NCBI GenBank assembly: GCA_016790175.1
Contig: JAEUPI010000050.1
Span: 1-41,679, forward strand
Origin: Burkholderiaceae bacterium
GTDB lineage: Bacteria > Pseudomonadota > Gammaproteobacteria > Burkholderiales > Burkholderiaceae_C
DNA length: 41,679 nt
Reading direction: 5' to 3'
Below, piece by piece: positions 34,548 through 41,679 of the stretch. Below the pieces are notes generated by a model. That model worked only from the letters and a program-made list of their open reading frames with translations, had not been told where the DNA came from and did no database searches. Position 1 is the stretch's first letter. Each line of letters opens with the position of its first letter. A program made the position numbers and the translations under genes.

Positions 34548-35690
34548 TCAAGTCCCGGCAAAACCGTCGGCGATCGCTCGCATGCGCGCGTCGTGCAGCG
34601 CGCGCCCCATCGCCGGCCCGTCGGGCGGGGGAACCGGAAGGTCCTTCTGCAAGGCAGCCGCGCTCACGTCGCGCGCCAGGGTCAGGGCCTGCTCCAGGCG
34701 ATTCGCATCTCCGGCCGCGCCAGTCACGAGGCACAGTTGGAGCCAGGCCTGCAGCAGGCCACGGAACCGTTCCGGTCGGCGAAACGCGTCGCATCGCTCG
34801 AAGAGCATCAGCATTGCTGCGGGCGTGCCTCGAGCCAGGTCGGACAGGCCGGCATGCTCGCGCGCGAGCAGCAGTGCCATGTCGCGACAGTCGTTCGGCA
34901 CGCGCCAGCCATCGCAGAGCGTTTCGACGCGCCGTTCGGCCGCTGCGGCATCGGCAGTGCCGACGTCGACATGGCAGCACAACGCGAAGCGCTCCGGCAG
35001 CGCTTGCTGCGCGCGCGCACTGGCGGCCAGTGCCGATCGGGCCGTCGGCGGCAACCTGGCGCCGATCGCCGGGGCGAGGCGCTCGAGGGCGCCGCATCGG
35101 GCCAGCACGTCGAACATGCGCTCAGGCGCGCACTCCATCAATCCGCGCGCCACTTCCTGCCACACCCGCTCGGGCACCAGCGCATCGACTTCTCCCGACG
35201 ACACCAACTGCTGCAGCAGCAAGGTCGTCTCCGGCGCGATGTCGAAGTCGGGCCAGCGCGCGGCAAAGCGTGCCAGCCGGAGCAGGCGCACCGGGTCCTC
35301 GGCAAACGCCGGCGACACATGGCGCAGGACCCTGGCACGCAGATCTCGCTCGCCGCCATGGGGGTCGATGAGCGTCCCGGAGTCGGGGTCCAGCGCCATT
35401 GCGTTGATCGTGAGGTCGCGACGGGCAAGATCCTGCTCGAGGGTCACGTCGGGTGCGGCATGGAACACGAAGCCGTGGTAGCCCGCGCCCGACTTGCGTT
35501 CGGTGCGCGCGAGCGCCACCTCCTCGTGGGTCTGCGGATGCAGGAAGACCGGAAAGTCGCGGCCGACCGGACGGTAACCCATCGCGACCAGTTGTTCCTG
35601 CGTGGCGCCGACGACAACCCAGTCGCGGTCGTGTACCGGCAGGCCGAGCAGACCGTCGCGGACCGCACCGCCGACGACGTAGCTCTTCAC
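34548..35690 (-). CDS. cca: tRNA CCA-adding enzyme, class II, without intact HD motif
   Basis: Adds or repairs the 3' CCA end of tRNAs. The 380 residues start at a [29 protein letters not shown] (metal-binding Asp pair), [10 protein letters not shown] and the helical segment [16 protein letters not shown] match the bacterial class II enzymes. E. coli Cca is 412 residues and has an HD phosphohydrolase domain; here the corresponding region reads [14 protein letters not shown], the HHGHGP-type element is absent and the protein is shorter. The CCA activity should be intact, the phosphohydrolase activity probably not. slt lies 19 bases upstream on the same strand. Confidence 0.94.
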   Translation of the reverse strand: MKSYVVGGAVRDGLLGLPVHDRDWVVVGATQEQLVAMGYRPVGRDFPVFLHPQTHEEVALARTERKSGAGYHGFVFHAAPDVTLEQDLARRDLTINAMALDPDSGTLIDPHGGERDLRARVLRHVSPAFAEDPVRLLRLARFAARWPDFDIAPETTLLLQQLVSSGEVDALVPERVWQEVARGLMECAPERMFDVLARCGALERLAPAIGARLPPTARSALAASARAQQALPERFALCCHVDVGTADAAAAERRVETLCDGWRVPNDCRDMALLLAREHAGLSDLARGTPAAMLMLFERCDAFRRPERFRGLLQAWLQLCLVTGAAGDANRLEQALTLARDVSAAALQKDLPVPPPDGPAMGRALHDARMRAIADGFAGT

Positions 35691-35709
35691 GACGGGCGGG
35701 GGGCGCCCG

Positions 35710-37731
35710 TCAGGGCAGCTCCACGTTGACGGCCGGAGCGCTCGCCTCGCGCGGGCCGATCGGCGCGCCCAGCCAGGCCTTCAGCGACAGCGTGCGGCCA
35801 TTGAGCAGCGACGCATAGACCGCGGCATTCGACAGCACCTTCTTCACGTAGTCGCGCGTCTCGTTGAACGGGATGTTCTCGGCCCAGACCGCCGGCTCGA
35901 TCGCCGGACCTTCGCGCCAACGCCGCGGGCGGCTCGGGCCTGCGTTGTAGGCCGCTGCCGCCATCGCCTGCGAGCCGCCGAAGTCCTCGAGCACCAGCTT
36001 CAGATAGGCCGTGCCCAGCTTCACGTTGAACTCCGGATCGACGATCAGCTCGGGCTTGAAGTCCAGCGCCGCCTTGCGCGCCACCCAGCGTGCGGTGCTC
36101 GGCATCAACTGCATCAGACCGCTGGCACCGACGCTGGAGCGTGCGTCGATGATGAAGCGAGACTCCTGGCGGATCAGGCCGTACACATAGGCCGGGTCGA
36201 GGCCGGTCTCCCTGCTGCGCGCGACCACCAGCTCGCGAAAGAGAATCGGGTAGCGCTGATCGAGGTCGATGTCGGTGCGCGTGCGGTCGCTGGTGTTGAT
36301 GCAGCGGTCCCACACTTCGCGTTCGCAGGCCAGCGCGGCGGCGGCGAACAGCTCGCGATCCGACATGCCGCGCAGCGTGAAATTCCATTCGCGCACGCCT
36401 TCGCTGCGCAGTCCGAGAGCGATCAGCTGCAGCGCCCTCGAAAGGCCGGGTGTGGCGGCCGCCTTGGTGCGGTCGGCTTCGCTCGGCACCGGTGCCAGCG
36501 GCGGCAACTCGGGCACGAATCCGATCTCCTCGGCGGCCAGCTTGCCGTAGAAGGTGAACGCCTCGGCGATTGACGCGAAGGCTTCGCGCGCCGCGCCGCG
36601 TTGCTCGTCACCGGCCTCGCCCTCGGCCGCGGTGGCAGCGAGCGCACGGGCGCGCCAGTAGATCCAGGTCGGGTCGCGTCGTTCGGCGGTCGACATGGCA
36701 TCGATCGCCCGCAGCACGAGCGACCAGCGCTGCCCATTGCCGCCGGCGCGCAACGCGGCGCGGGCGGCCCAGGCGAGCATCTCGTCGGTCCAACCGGCAT
36801 CGCGCGGGCTGGCGCGCAGTGACGCCCAGGCACGCTGGTAGTGGCTCGGCGCATCGTTCGAGAGCTTCTGGGCGGCCTGTTTGCCGATCGCCGCCCACAC
36901 CCAGGCCGCACGTTCGGGGCCCATGGCCGCCTGCCAGCGCTCGGCCATCAGGTTCGCTGCCGCGTCGGGATCGTTGGTTGCCGCACGCAGCACGGCCAGC
37001 GTGATCAATTCTTGCTGCTGGCGCGACGGCGAGCTGCCCTGGCGCCGCAGGTACCGCAGCGGGTTGTCCAGCAACTCCGATACGTCGCCGGCCGCCTGCC
37101 GATCGATCAACGGCGCGACATTGCGGGCCAGCCGTGCGCGGCCCTGCTCGATGGCCAGGCGCAGCTTGAGCCATACGTCGTCGCTGGTGAACACCTTGGC
37201 TTCCACCAGAGTGCCTGCCATGTGGGCGCAGCCGTCATCGGCCTCCCGTTGGCCCAGCCACAGCGCGCGTGCGCTCGTGCGCACCGACTTGCCCGCCAGG
37301 TGCTCGGTGAGTTGCCAGTAGCAGCTCACCTCGCGGTCGTCGTTCATGCGGAAGCGCGGGTAGTCACGTGCGAAGGCTGCCCACTCCCGCCGACGCCCGA
37401 GCTCGAGCAGCCAGTCGTTGCGAAAACGGTCTTCCACGTAGGAGCCGGGCCACCGCGCATAGAACGCCTCGGCTTCCTCGTTGCGAGCCTCGGTGATGCG
37501 ATTGCCGAGTTCCCAGTAGTCGACCCACATCGCCAGCGGATGCGATTCGGCGCGGGTGCTGTTGCGCAGTTGTGCCAGGCGTTTGCCGTCGCGCTTTCGC
37601 AGCGCTTCGCGCGCGTCGTTGATCGGGTCGGCGGGGGCTGGCGCCGCGTTCGTCGCGGCGCCGCAGACCACCAGGGCCAGCGCCAGGAGCCAGCCACGAA
37701 GGGTCGGACGGAGCTGCAGAAGGTGTGACAT
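35710..37731 (-). CDS. slt: soluble lytic murein transglycosylase
   Basis: Periplasmic enzyme that cleaves peptidoglycan glycan strands with formation of anhydro-muramic ends. The 673 residues begin with a signal peptide ([19 protein letters not shown], cleavage near 30). A long helical superhelix follows (about 35-490), then the catalytic domain with [12 protein letters not shown] (catalytic Glu523), [17 protein letters not shown] and [15 protein letters not shown], all standard for Slt70-type enzymes. cca follows at 19 bases and is probably co-transcribed. Confidence 0.95.
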   Translation of the reverse strand: MSHLLQLRPTLRGWLLALALVVCGAATNAAPAPADPINDAREALRKRDGKRLAQLRNSTRAESHPLAMWVDYWELGNRITEARNEEAEAFYARWPGSYVEDRFRNDWLLELGRRREWAAFARDYPRFRMNDDREVSCYWQLTEHLAGKSVRTSARALWLGQREADDGCAHMAGTLVEAKVFTSDDVWLKLRLAIEQGRARLARNVAPLIDRQAAGDVSELLDNPLRYLRRQGSSPSRQQQELITLAVLRAATNDPDAAANLMAERWQAAMGPERAAWVWAAIGKQAAQKLSNDAPSHYQRAWASLRASPRDAGWTDEMLAWAARAALRAGGNGQRWSLVLRAIDAMSTAERRDPTWIYWRARALAATAAEGEAGDEQRGAAREAFASIAEAFTFYGKLAAEEIGFVPELPPLAPVPSEADRTKAAATPGLSRALQLIALGLRSEGVREWNFTLRGMSDRELFAAAALACEREVWDRCINTSDRTRTDIDLDQRYPILFRELVVARSRETGLDPAYVYGLIRQESRFIIDARSSVGASGLMQLMPSTARWVARKAALDFKPELIVDPEFNVKLGTAYLKLVLEDFGGSQAMAAAAYNAGPSRPRRWREGPAIEPAVWAENIPFNETRDYVKKVLSNAAVYASLLNGRTLSLKAWLGAPIGPREASAPAVNVELP

Positions 37732-37817
37732 CGATGCCGGAGAACGCTCGGGACGCAGACGCTGCCGACCGCAGCGGCGCCAACGGCTCGCACTGTAGCG
37801 CAGTCAACCCCGGGGCA

Positions 37818-38501
37818 TCAGGTGCGCGAGGTCCGGTAGGGCTCTTCGAAGTCGAGGAACTCGGCCTCGGCCATTGCCTCGGCGACCCAGGCCGCCACCG
37901 CCGGATTCTCGAACACACGCGTCACATAGGCGGCCGCTTCGCCGGGCAGCGGCAGGCCATAGGTGCGGATGCGTCCGGCCACCGGCGCATAGAACGCGTC
38001 GACGATGCCGAACGCGCCGAACAGATAGGGCCCGCCGCTGGCGGCCAGGGCATCGGTCCACATCCGGCCGACACGCTGCAGGTCGGCCTGTACAGTCGGC
38101 TGATCGGCCAGGATTCTCGCGCCGACATCGGGCAGCGACGCCTCGAGGTTCTGCGGGCAATGGCTGCGCAGCGCGGCAAACCCCGAATGCATTTCGGCGC
38201 ACAGTGACCGGGCGCGGGCGCGTTGCTGCATGTCGCGCGGCCACAGCGCATGGTGGGGGAAGCGTTCGGCCAGGTACTCGGCAATCGCCAGCGTGTCCCA
38301 CACCACGAGGTCGTCGTCGATCAGCACCGGCACGCGGCCGGCGGGAGACACCTGCAGGACGCGCTGTTTGAAGTGCGAATCCGCCGACATCGCGTCGAAG
38401 CGCACCATCACCTCTTCGAACGGGATGCCGAAGTGGCGCATCAGCACCCACGGGCGCATCGACCAGGACGAGTAGTTCTTGTTGCCGATGAGAAGCTGCA
38501 T
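37818..38501 (-). CDS. glutathione S-transferase family protein
   Basis: A 227-residue cytosolic protein with an N-terminal thioredoxin-like GST domain: MQLLIGNKNYSSWSMRPWVLM has the early Ser/Tyr residues expected near glutathione, VSPAGRVPVLIDDDLVVWDTLAIAEYLAERFP includes the cis-Pro (VPVL) and the glutathione-contacting segment. The C-terminal half is helical (FGIVDAFYAPVAGRI). The WDTLAI form is typical of one proteobacterial GST subgroup. The substrate is unknown. A LysR regulator lies 103 bases upstream on the same strand and might control it. Confidence 0.92.
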   Translation of the reverse strand: MQLLIGNKNYSSWSMRPWVLMRHFGIPFEEVMVRFDAMSADSHFKQRVLQVSPAGRVPVLIDDDLVVWDTLAIAEYLAERFPHHALWPRDMQQRARARSLCAEMHSGFAALRSHCPQNLEASLPDVGARILADQPTVQADLQRVGRMWTDALAASGGPYLFGAFGIVDAFYAPVAGRIRTYGLPLPGEAAAYVTRVFENPAVAAWVAEAMAEAEFLDFEEPYRTSRT

Positions 38502-38604
38502 GGGAGCGCTCCAAGACGGGGAGGGGCGATGTTAGGGTGCCGAGCGTTGCCCGATCATGCCCATTTCGCATCGCCGGCCGCTCGCCGGCGCATGAATCAC
38601 CGAG

Positions 38605-39573
38605 TCACCGCGTCGCGGGCTCGCCGAGCGCGGCGCGCGTGCGCGCGGCCTCGGTCCGGATCCAGTCGGCGCATTCATTCAACTCGGCGCGACGAATGGC
38701 CAGCGGCATCTCGATCAGGAAGTAGGCTGGTTCCGAAGCGAGCCGGCGTTGCCCGCCGAACAGCTCGACCAGCTCACCGCGCTCGATCAGATCGTGCACG
38801 AGCGGCATGCGCGCCAAGGCGATGCCCTGCCCGGCGAGCGCCCCCTGCACCTGCTGATGCGTGTAGTTCAGATAGATCCATCCGCGCGGTTCCAGCAAGG
38901 CCAGATCTTGCCCAGCCAGCCAGCGCCGCCAACTCACGCGAAAGCCCGACGTGGTGCGTGGGTCGTCCTCCTCGAGCAGCACGTGCCGGGCCAGATCGCC
39001 CGGGGCGTCGAGAGCCGGTACCTGTCCGTTGCGGCTCTGCTCGAGCAGCCGAGGGCTGGCCACCGGCGCGAGAAGCTCGCCGAACAGCCGTTCGGCCATC
39101 GGCGGCGCATCCTCGGGCAGACAGTAGCGAAGCAGCAGGTCGAGCTCGGGCTCGTCGAGATCGTTCAGACGGTCGTAGGCGGCGATGCGGATGTCGAACG
39201 GCGGCTGCGATTTCTGGAACTCTGCCAGTCGCGGCAGCAACCACAGCGTGGCGAAGGAAGCGAAGGTCGAGAGGCTCACCTGTGGTCTGCCGCGCCGGCT
39301 GCGGATTTCGCGCACGACGCGGTCAAGGTGTTCCAGCAAGGGCAGCGTGGCATGGCGCAGCGTTGCACCGGCCGGGCTGAGCTCGACGCGGCGCGTGCCC
39401 CGCACGAAGAGCGGCGTGCCCAGTTCGTCTTCCAGGGCCTTGATCTGCCGGCTCACGGCGGGCTGGGTGAGGTGCAACTCGTCGGCGGCCGCGCTGAACG
39501 ACAAGCGTCGCGCGACCGCCTCGAAGGTGCGCAGGTTGTCGAGGCCGAGTGGCCGCTGTTGGCGTTGATTCAT
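38605..39573 (-). CDS. LysR family transcriptional regulator (GcvA-like)
   Basis: A 322-residue regulator. The N-terminal winged helix (about 10-70) is canonical: LRTFEAVARRLSFSAAADEL, LTQPAVSRQIKALEDELG, PLFVRGTRRVELSPAG. The effector domain begins VSLSTFASFATLWLLPRL, a GcvA-type start. The ATG at 39571-39573 matches LysR proteins; an earlier in-frame start at 39627 would run through the operator-like repeats. It lies between the GST gene (same strand, downstream) and DUF2917 (divergent). Effector and targets are unknown; autoregulation is likely given the repeats over its start codon. Confidence 0.94.
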   Translation of the reverse strand: MNQRQQRPLGLDNLRTFEAVARRLSFSAAADELHLTQPAVSRQIKALEDELGTPLFVRGTRRVELSPAGATLRHATLPLLEHLDRVVREIRSRRGRPQVSLSTFASFATLWLLPRLAEFQKSQPPFDIRIAAYDRLNDLDEPELDLLLRYCLPEDAPPMAERLFGELLAPVASPRLLEQSRNGQVPALDAPGDLARHVLLEEDDPRTTSGFRVSWRRWLAGQDLALLEPRGWIYLNYTHQQVQGALAGQGIALARMPLVHDLIERGELVELFGGQRRLASEPAYFLIEMPLAIRRAELNECADWIRTEAARTRAALGEPATR

Positions 39574-39608
39574 GCTTGAATCGTATGAATGACGTGACTC
39601 GAATTCAT
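39568..39608. promoter_or_regulatory. candidate LysR operator (ATTCAT / ATGAAT repeats)
   Basis: Three copies of the same hexamer in alternating orientation: ATTCAT (39568-39573), ATGAAT (39585-39590) and ATTCAT (39603-39608), centred about 17.5 bases apart. The first two form ATTCAT-N11-ATGAAT, which fits the T-N11-A rule for LysR boxes. The first hexamer contains the regulator's start codon on the minus strand. The gap serves both lysR and the divergent DUF2917 gene. Confidence 0.65.
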
Positions 39609-39698
39609 TGGCGGATCGCGCAAGCATAGAGGATCATCGATGTGACGGATGTTCGACCGGTGGCTTGTCAATGTCGATTGAGGCAGAGGAGATTCATG

Positions 39699-40154
39699 AT
39701 GAATTGGTATCTCGAATCGAAAGCGGGCGCCTTGCTTGCCGGACCCTCGACGCTTCGCGTGGCGCGCCGCCTGCGGGTTGGTCAATCAGGATGCCTGAGC
39801 ATTTCCGGCGACGCCGTGTGGCTGACACGCGATGGCGAAGCCGAAGATCACGTGCTCGTCGCGGGGCAAGGCATGCGGCTGCGCTCCGGCGATGCGGTGC
39901 TGGTGCAGCCGTGGACGGCCGGCGGGGCGTCGCGGCTGCTGTGGCAGGCCGATCAGGCGCTGCCGCGCCTGTTTCGCTGGCGCGCTGCCGCGGCCGGCCT
40001 GGGCGCTCGCTTCTTCGGCGCGACGTCCGAGGCGCTACGGGGCGTGTCGGACCGCTTGGCGGCCCGGGCGCGAACCGCCGAAGCCATCGCGAGCCGGGCC
40101 CAGGGTTGCATGGCTTGCGGCGAGTCCATCGCCTCGTCGGGTGCGCTCCAGTAG
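39699..40154 (+). CDS. DUF2917 domain protein
   Basis: A 151-residue protein. The DUF2917 domain occupies about residues 1-80: MNWYLESKAGALLAGPSTL, GQSGCLSISGDAVWLTRDG and HVLVAGQGMRLRSGDAVLVQPW, a cupin-like pattern. The C-terminal half is Arg/Ala-rich and ends with CMACGESIASSGALQ, in which two cysteines could bind metal. Two ATGs are possible (39696 and 39699); the second has AGGAG at seven bases and is preferred. It is divergent from the LysR gene, an arrangement often seen for this family in Burkholderiales, and its last 202 bases overlap the TfoX-like gene on the other strand. Confidence 0.8.
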   Translation: MNWYLESKAGALLAGPSTLRVARRLRVGQSGCLSISGDAVWLTRDGEAEDHVLVAGQGMRLRSGDAVLVQPWTAGGASRLLWQADQALPRLFRWRAAAAGLGARFFGATSEALRGVSDRLAARARTAEAIASRAQGCMACGESIASSGALQ

Positions 40155-40393
40155 CCCAGCGTCACGGCGGCGCGGTCGCGACTCGAGTAGCTGAATGGCT
40201 CGCTGCCGGCACGCCGGAATTCGTCCTGCGACTGCGGGTCGGCCTTCAAGTACAGACGATCGTCGCTGATCAGGGCGATGAACAGCTCGTCGACATAGAG
40301 GCCCCAGCCGCCGAACATCCGCCTCGCGCGCGCGTGGCCCAGCGGGGCGAGCAGTTCCAGGCAATGCGCCACGAGCGCAGCCGGCGAAGCCAT
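39953..40393 (-). CDS. TfoX N-terminal domain protein
   Basis: A 146-residue protein whose first 105 or so residues match the TfoX N-terminal domain: LAPLGHARARRMFGGWGLYVDELFIALISDDRLYLKAD-type segment (residues 15-52), then PFSYSSRD and LGYWSAPDEAMDSP. In some gammaproteobacteria TfoX/Sxy proteins control competence; single-domain relatives like this one are widespread and mostly uncharacterised. The tail after about residue 110 is basic and low complexity (KKRAPRPAAAARQRNRRGSA) and is antisense to the DUF2917 gene. Presence of dprA in the window makes a competence link conceivable, no more. Confidence 0.8.
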   Translation of the reverse strand: MASPAALVAHCLELLAPLGHARARRMFGGWGLYVDELFIALISDDRLYLKADPQSQDEFRRAGSEPFSYSSRDRAAVTLGYWSAPDEAMDSPQAMQPWARLAMASAVRARAAKRSDTPRSASDVAPKKRAPRPAAAARQRNRRGSA

Positions 40394-40426
40394 CGCAGCA
40401 GTTTAGGCTCGCTCGCGCAGCGGCGG

Positions 40427-40432
40427 CACAAT
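40427..40432 (+). promoter_or_regulatory. possible -10 element before repeat copy 2 and fau
   Basis: CACAAT ends six bases before the ATG of the micro-ORF at 40439. TTTAGG at 40402-40407 could be a weak -35 at 19 bases. If used, the transcript would start at the micro-ORF start codon. Confidence 0.3.
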
Positions 40433-40438
40433 GCTCAT

Positions 40439-40516
40439 ATGAGGCCCCCAAGCTCACTTCGTTCGCGGCCCCCCGAGGGGGCGCGTCAGTGGCTTCGGGC
40501 GGCCGGGCGCCACTGA
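40439..40516 (+). CDS. micro-ORF inside repeat copy 2, leader to fau
   Basis: A 25-codon frame starting ATG AGG and ending TGA, one base before the fau ATG. The peptide starts MRPPSSL and ends QWLRAAGRH, as in copy 1, while residues about 8-16 differ because of a local frameshift between two compensating indels. There is no ribosome binding site in front; a -10-like CACAAT six bases upstream would make it leaderless. Translation is unproven. Confidence 0.38.
   Translation: MRPPSSLRSRPPEGARQWLRAAGRH
40439..40516 (+). repeat. 78-bp palindromic repeat, copy 2 (upstream of fau)
   Basis: Second copy of the element at 22052-22129, in the same orientation. It has the same C5-GA-G5 palindrome (about 40470-40481) and the same 7-bp inverted repeat, cagtggc (40487-40493) and gccactg (40509-40515), around an identical 15-base loop. 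The last 30 or so bases of the two copies are identical. The hairpin ends two bases before the fau start codon. Confidence 0.85.
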
Positions 40517-40517
40517 C

Positions 40518-41114
40518 ATGCCCGGAACCTTCAAGCTGCCGATCGAACCTTCGCGCGACAAGGGCGTGCTGCGCCGACAGTTGCAGGCCGAGCGGCAGGC
40601 GATGATCGATCGCCACCAGCGTGCCATGCACCTGCAGGAAGTGCTGCGTGTATGGCTGGTGACGCGTCCCGACCAGAGCATCGGCGCCTACTGGCCGATC
40701 AAGGGGGAGTTCGACGCGCTGCCGGCGTTGTACCGCTGGAGCGAGGCCGAGCCGGACCGGCGCATCGGCCTGCCGGTGATCGACCGCGAGACGAAGCAGC
40801 TGCGGTTTCACATGTGGTTCCCCGGCTGCCCGATGGAGGAGGACGCCTACGGCATTCCGAAGCCAAAGGACACGCCGGAGTTCGAGCCCACGCTGCTGCT
40901 GGTGCCCTGCGTCGGATTCGGCCCGCGCGGCACCCGGCTGGGCTACGGCGGCGGGTTCTACGACCGCACGCTGGCGGCGTTGCGGCCGCGGCCTTTCACG
41001 GTGGGCCTCGGATACAGCCACGGATTCATTCCGTGGCTGTCGCCCGAACCTCACGACATGCCGCTCGATGCCGTGCTGACCGAAGAAGGCGTGGCCTGGC
41101 AGCGGCCCGACTGA
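40518..41114 (+). CDS. fau: 5-formyltetrahydrofolate cyclo-ligase
   Basis: Converts 5-formyl-THF to 5,10-methenyl-THF with ATP, returning stored folate to the one-carbon pool. The 198 residues show SRDKGVLRRQLQAERQAM near the N-terminus and the family signature LLVPCVGFGPRGTRLGYGGG followed by FYDRTLA. The middle contains IGAYWPIKGEFD, also conserved. Its ATG has no ribosome binding site of its own and directly follows the repeat with its micro-ORF. It converges on ompW with 21 bases between stops. Confidence 0.94.
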   Translation: MPGTFKLPIEPSRDKGVLRRQLQAERQAMIDRHQRAMHLQEVLRVWLVTRPDQSIGAYWPIKGEFDALPALYRWSEAEPDRRIGLPVIDRETKQLRFHMWFPGCPMEEDAYGIPKPKDTPEFEPTLLLVPCVGFGPRGTRLGYGGGFYDRTLAALRPRPFTVGLGYSHGFIPWLSPEPHDMPLDAVLTEEGVAWQRPD

Positions 41115-41135
41115 GCCGCAACGGGCCTCGCTGGG

Positions 41136-41679
41136 TCAGAAGCGCTTGCCGACCCCGACCCCGAGCAACGTCGGGTCGACCTTGAACTTGCCCCGGTCGG
41201 TACCGTTCTGGTAGACGTTGGTCTTGATCTGCACCTTCTTGAGATCGACGTTGATCAGCCAGCCGCCGCCCACCGGGATGTCGGCACCGGCCTGCACGGC
41301 GAGGCCGTAGCTGTTGCGCTTGAGATTGACGGCGCCGCTGAGGATGTGCACATCGGAGATGTTGGTGTAGTTCACGCCTGCGCCGACATAGGGGCGGAAG
41401 GCGCCGAGTCCGGTGAAGTGATACTGCGCGGTCAGCGTCGGCGGCAGGTGCTTGAACGTACCGATTTCACCACCCACGGCGGTCGAGCTGACCGTCTGCT
41501 TCTGCGGGTAGGTCAGGATCAACTCGGCCGCGAGGTTCGGCGAGAAGAAATAGCTGATGTCGACCTCGGGAATGGTCTTGTTGTTGATCGTCAGACCGAG
41601 TCCCGTGCTGTCCTTGTTGGCCGAATCGAGGTGGACCGCACGCGCGCGGACGATCCAGCTGCCACTGTCCTGAGCCCAG
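41136..41679 (-). CDS. ompW: OmpW family outer membrane protein, 5' end cut by window edge
   Basis: Small eight-stranded beta-barrel porin. The frame is open to the window end and reads WAQDSGSWIVRARAVHLDS, where the first residues look like the end of a signal peptide (cleavage after WA). Typical OmpW segments follow: TIPEVDISYFFSPNLAAEL, LPPTLTAQYHF, FRPYVGAGVNYTNIS and the C-terminal DPTLLGVGVGKRF with final aromatic residue as required for outer-membrane insertion. The upstream start is missing. Proposed roles of OmpW include transport of small hydrophobic molecules. Confidence 0.94.
   Translation of the reverse strand, partial: WAQDSGSWIVRARAVHLDSANKDSTGLGLTINNKTIPEVDISYFFSPNLAAELILTYPQKQTVSSTAVGGEIGTFKHLPPTLTAQYHFTGLGAFRPYVGAGVNYTNISDVHILSGAVNLKRNSYGLAVQAGADIPVGGGWLINVDLKKVQIKTNVYQNGTDRGKFKVDPTLLGVGVGKRF

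Noticed and set aside
13105-40393. A competence regulon linking dprA and the TfoX-like gene
   Set aside because: The TfoX-like protein is a single-domain relative with an unusual tail, 25 kb from dprA, and no shared promoter motif was found.
1-41679. Search by eye for tRNA genes, CRISPR arrays, insertion sequences, phage genes and toxin-antitoxin pairs
   Set aside because: No cloverleaf, spaced direct repeats, transposase, integrase or typical toxin-antitoxin gene pair was seen. Base composition looks even across the window.

Overview
This window is a gene-dense, GC-rich stretch of bacterial core chromosome. Gene content and order (fmt-def facing LysM-dprA-smg, yajC-secD-secF, tsaB-rimI-udg, folB beside a pteridine-reductase-like SDR, DUF2917, DUF6279, DUF1631, DUF4136) point to a betaproteobacterium of the order Burkholderiales, probably near the Leptothrix/Rubrivivax/Methylibium type. 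That placement is inference from family knowledge; no rRNA or other phylogenetic marker was compared. I see no insertion sequence, integrase, CRISPR array, rRNA or tRNA, and no gene-free stretch longer than 300 bases.

Layout. 1-7340 (minus): central carbon and purine metabolism: pgk, maeB, pyk, fba and the 5' part of purC, read in that order. 7396-9105 (minus): a small lipoprotein with a Lys/Gly/Asp-rich tail and an AzlC/AzlD branched-chain amino acid exporter pair. 9180-11652 (minus): def, fmt, htpX. 11907-14700 (plus): LysM protein, dprA, smg. 14734-21452 (minus): a thioredoxin-TPR protein (CnoX-like), yajC-secD-secF and a large DUF1631 protein. 21546-25278 (plus): purE, purK, a Sua5-type tsaC and a lipoprotein of the SGNH fold with altered catalytic motifs, facing a SemiSWEET gene. 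25628-27721 (plus): tsaB, rimI, family 4 uracil-DNA glycosylase. 27779-30020: glmU and a DUF6279 lipoprotein, head to head with overlapping 5' ends. 30040-32793 (minus): an overlapping set of pteridine-reductase-like SDR, folB, ttcA and a DUF4136 lipoprotein. 32812-34112 (plus): MidA-like methyltransferase and DUF2905. 34122-37731 (minus): slt, cca and a membrane zinc-ribbon protein. 37818-41679: GST, LysR regulator, DUF2917, TfoX-like protein, 5-formyl-THF cyclo-ligase and a truncated ompW.

How the genes fit together. tsaC and tsaB both serve the tRNA t6A pathway; ttcA and cca also act on tRNA; def and fmt handle formyl-methionine at the two ends of initiation. purC, purE and purK make purines, while fau, folB and the SDR belong to folate/pterin metabolism that supplies one-carbon units to purines and to fmt. 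YajC, SecD and SecF form the accessory Sec complex.

The most unusual signal is a 78-base repeat present twice (22052-22129 and 40439-40516). Each copy encodes a related 25-residue micro-ORF that ends one base before the start codon of a real gene (purK, fau), and each has a perfect 7-bp hairpin next to that start codon. Two single-base indels between the copies compensate, so the reading frame is kept. Other points worth a look are a candidate LysR operator that includes the regulator's own start codon, a 202-base convergent overlap of DUF2917 and a TfoX-like gene, the SGNH lipoprotein that seems to have lost its catalytic residues, and three starts lying exactly six bases after a -10-like hexamer.
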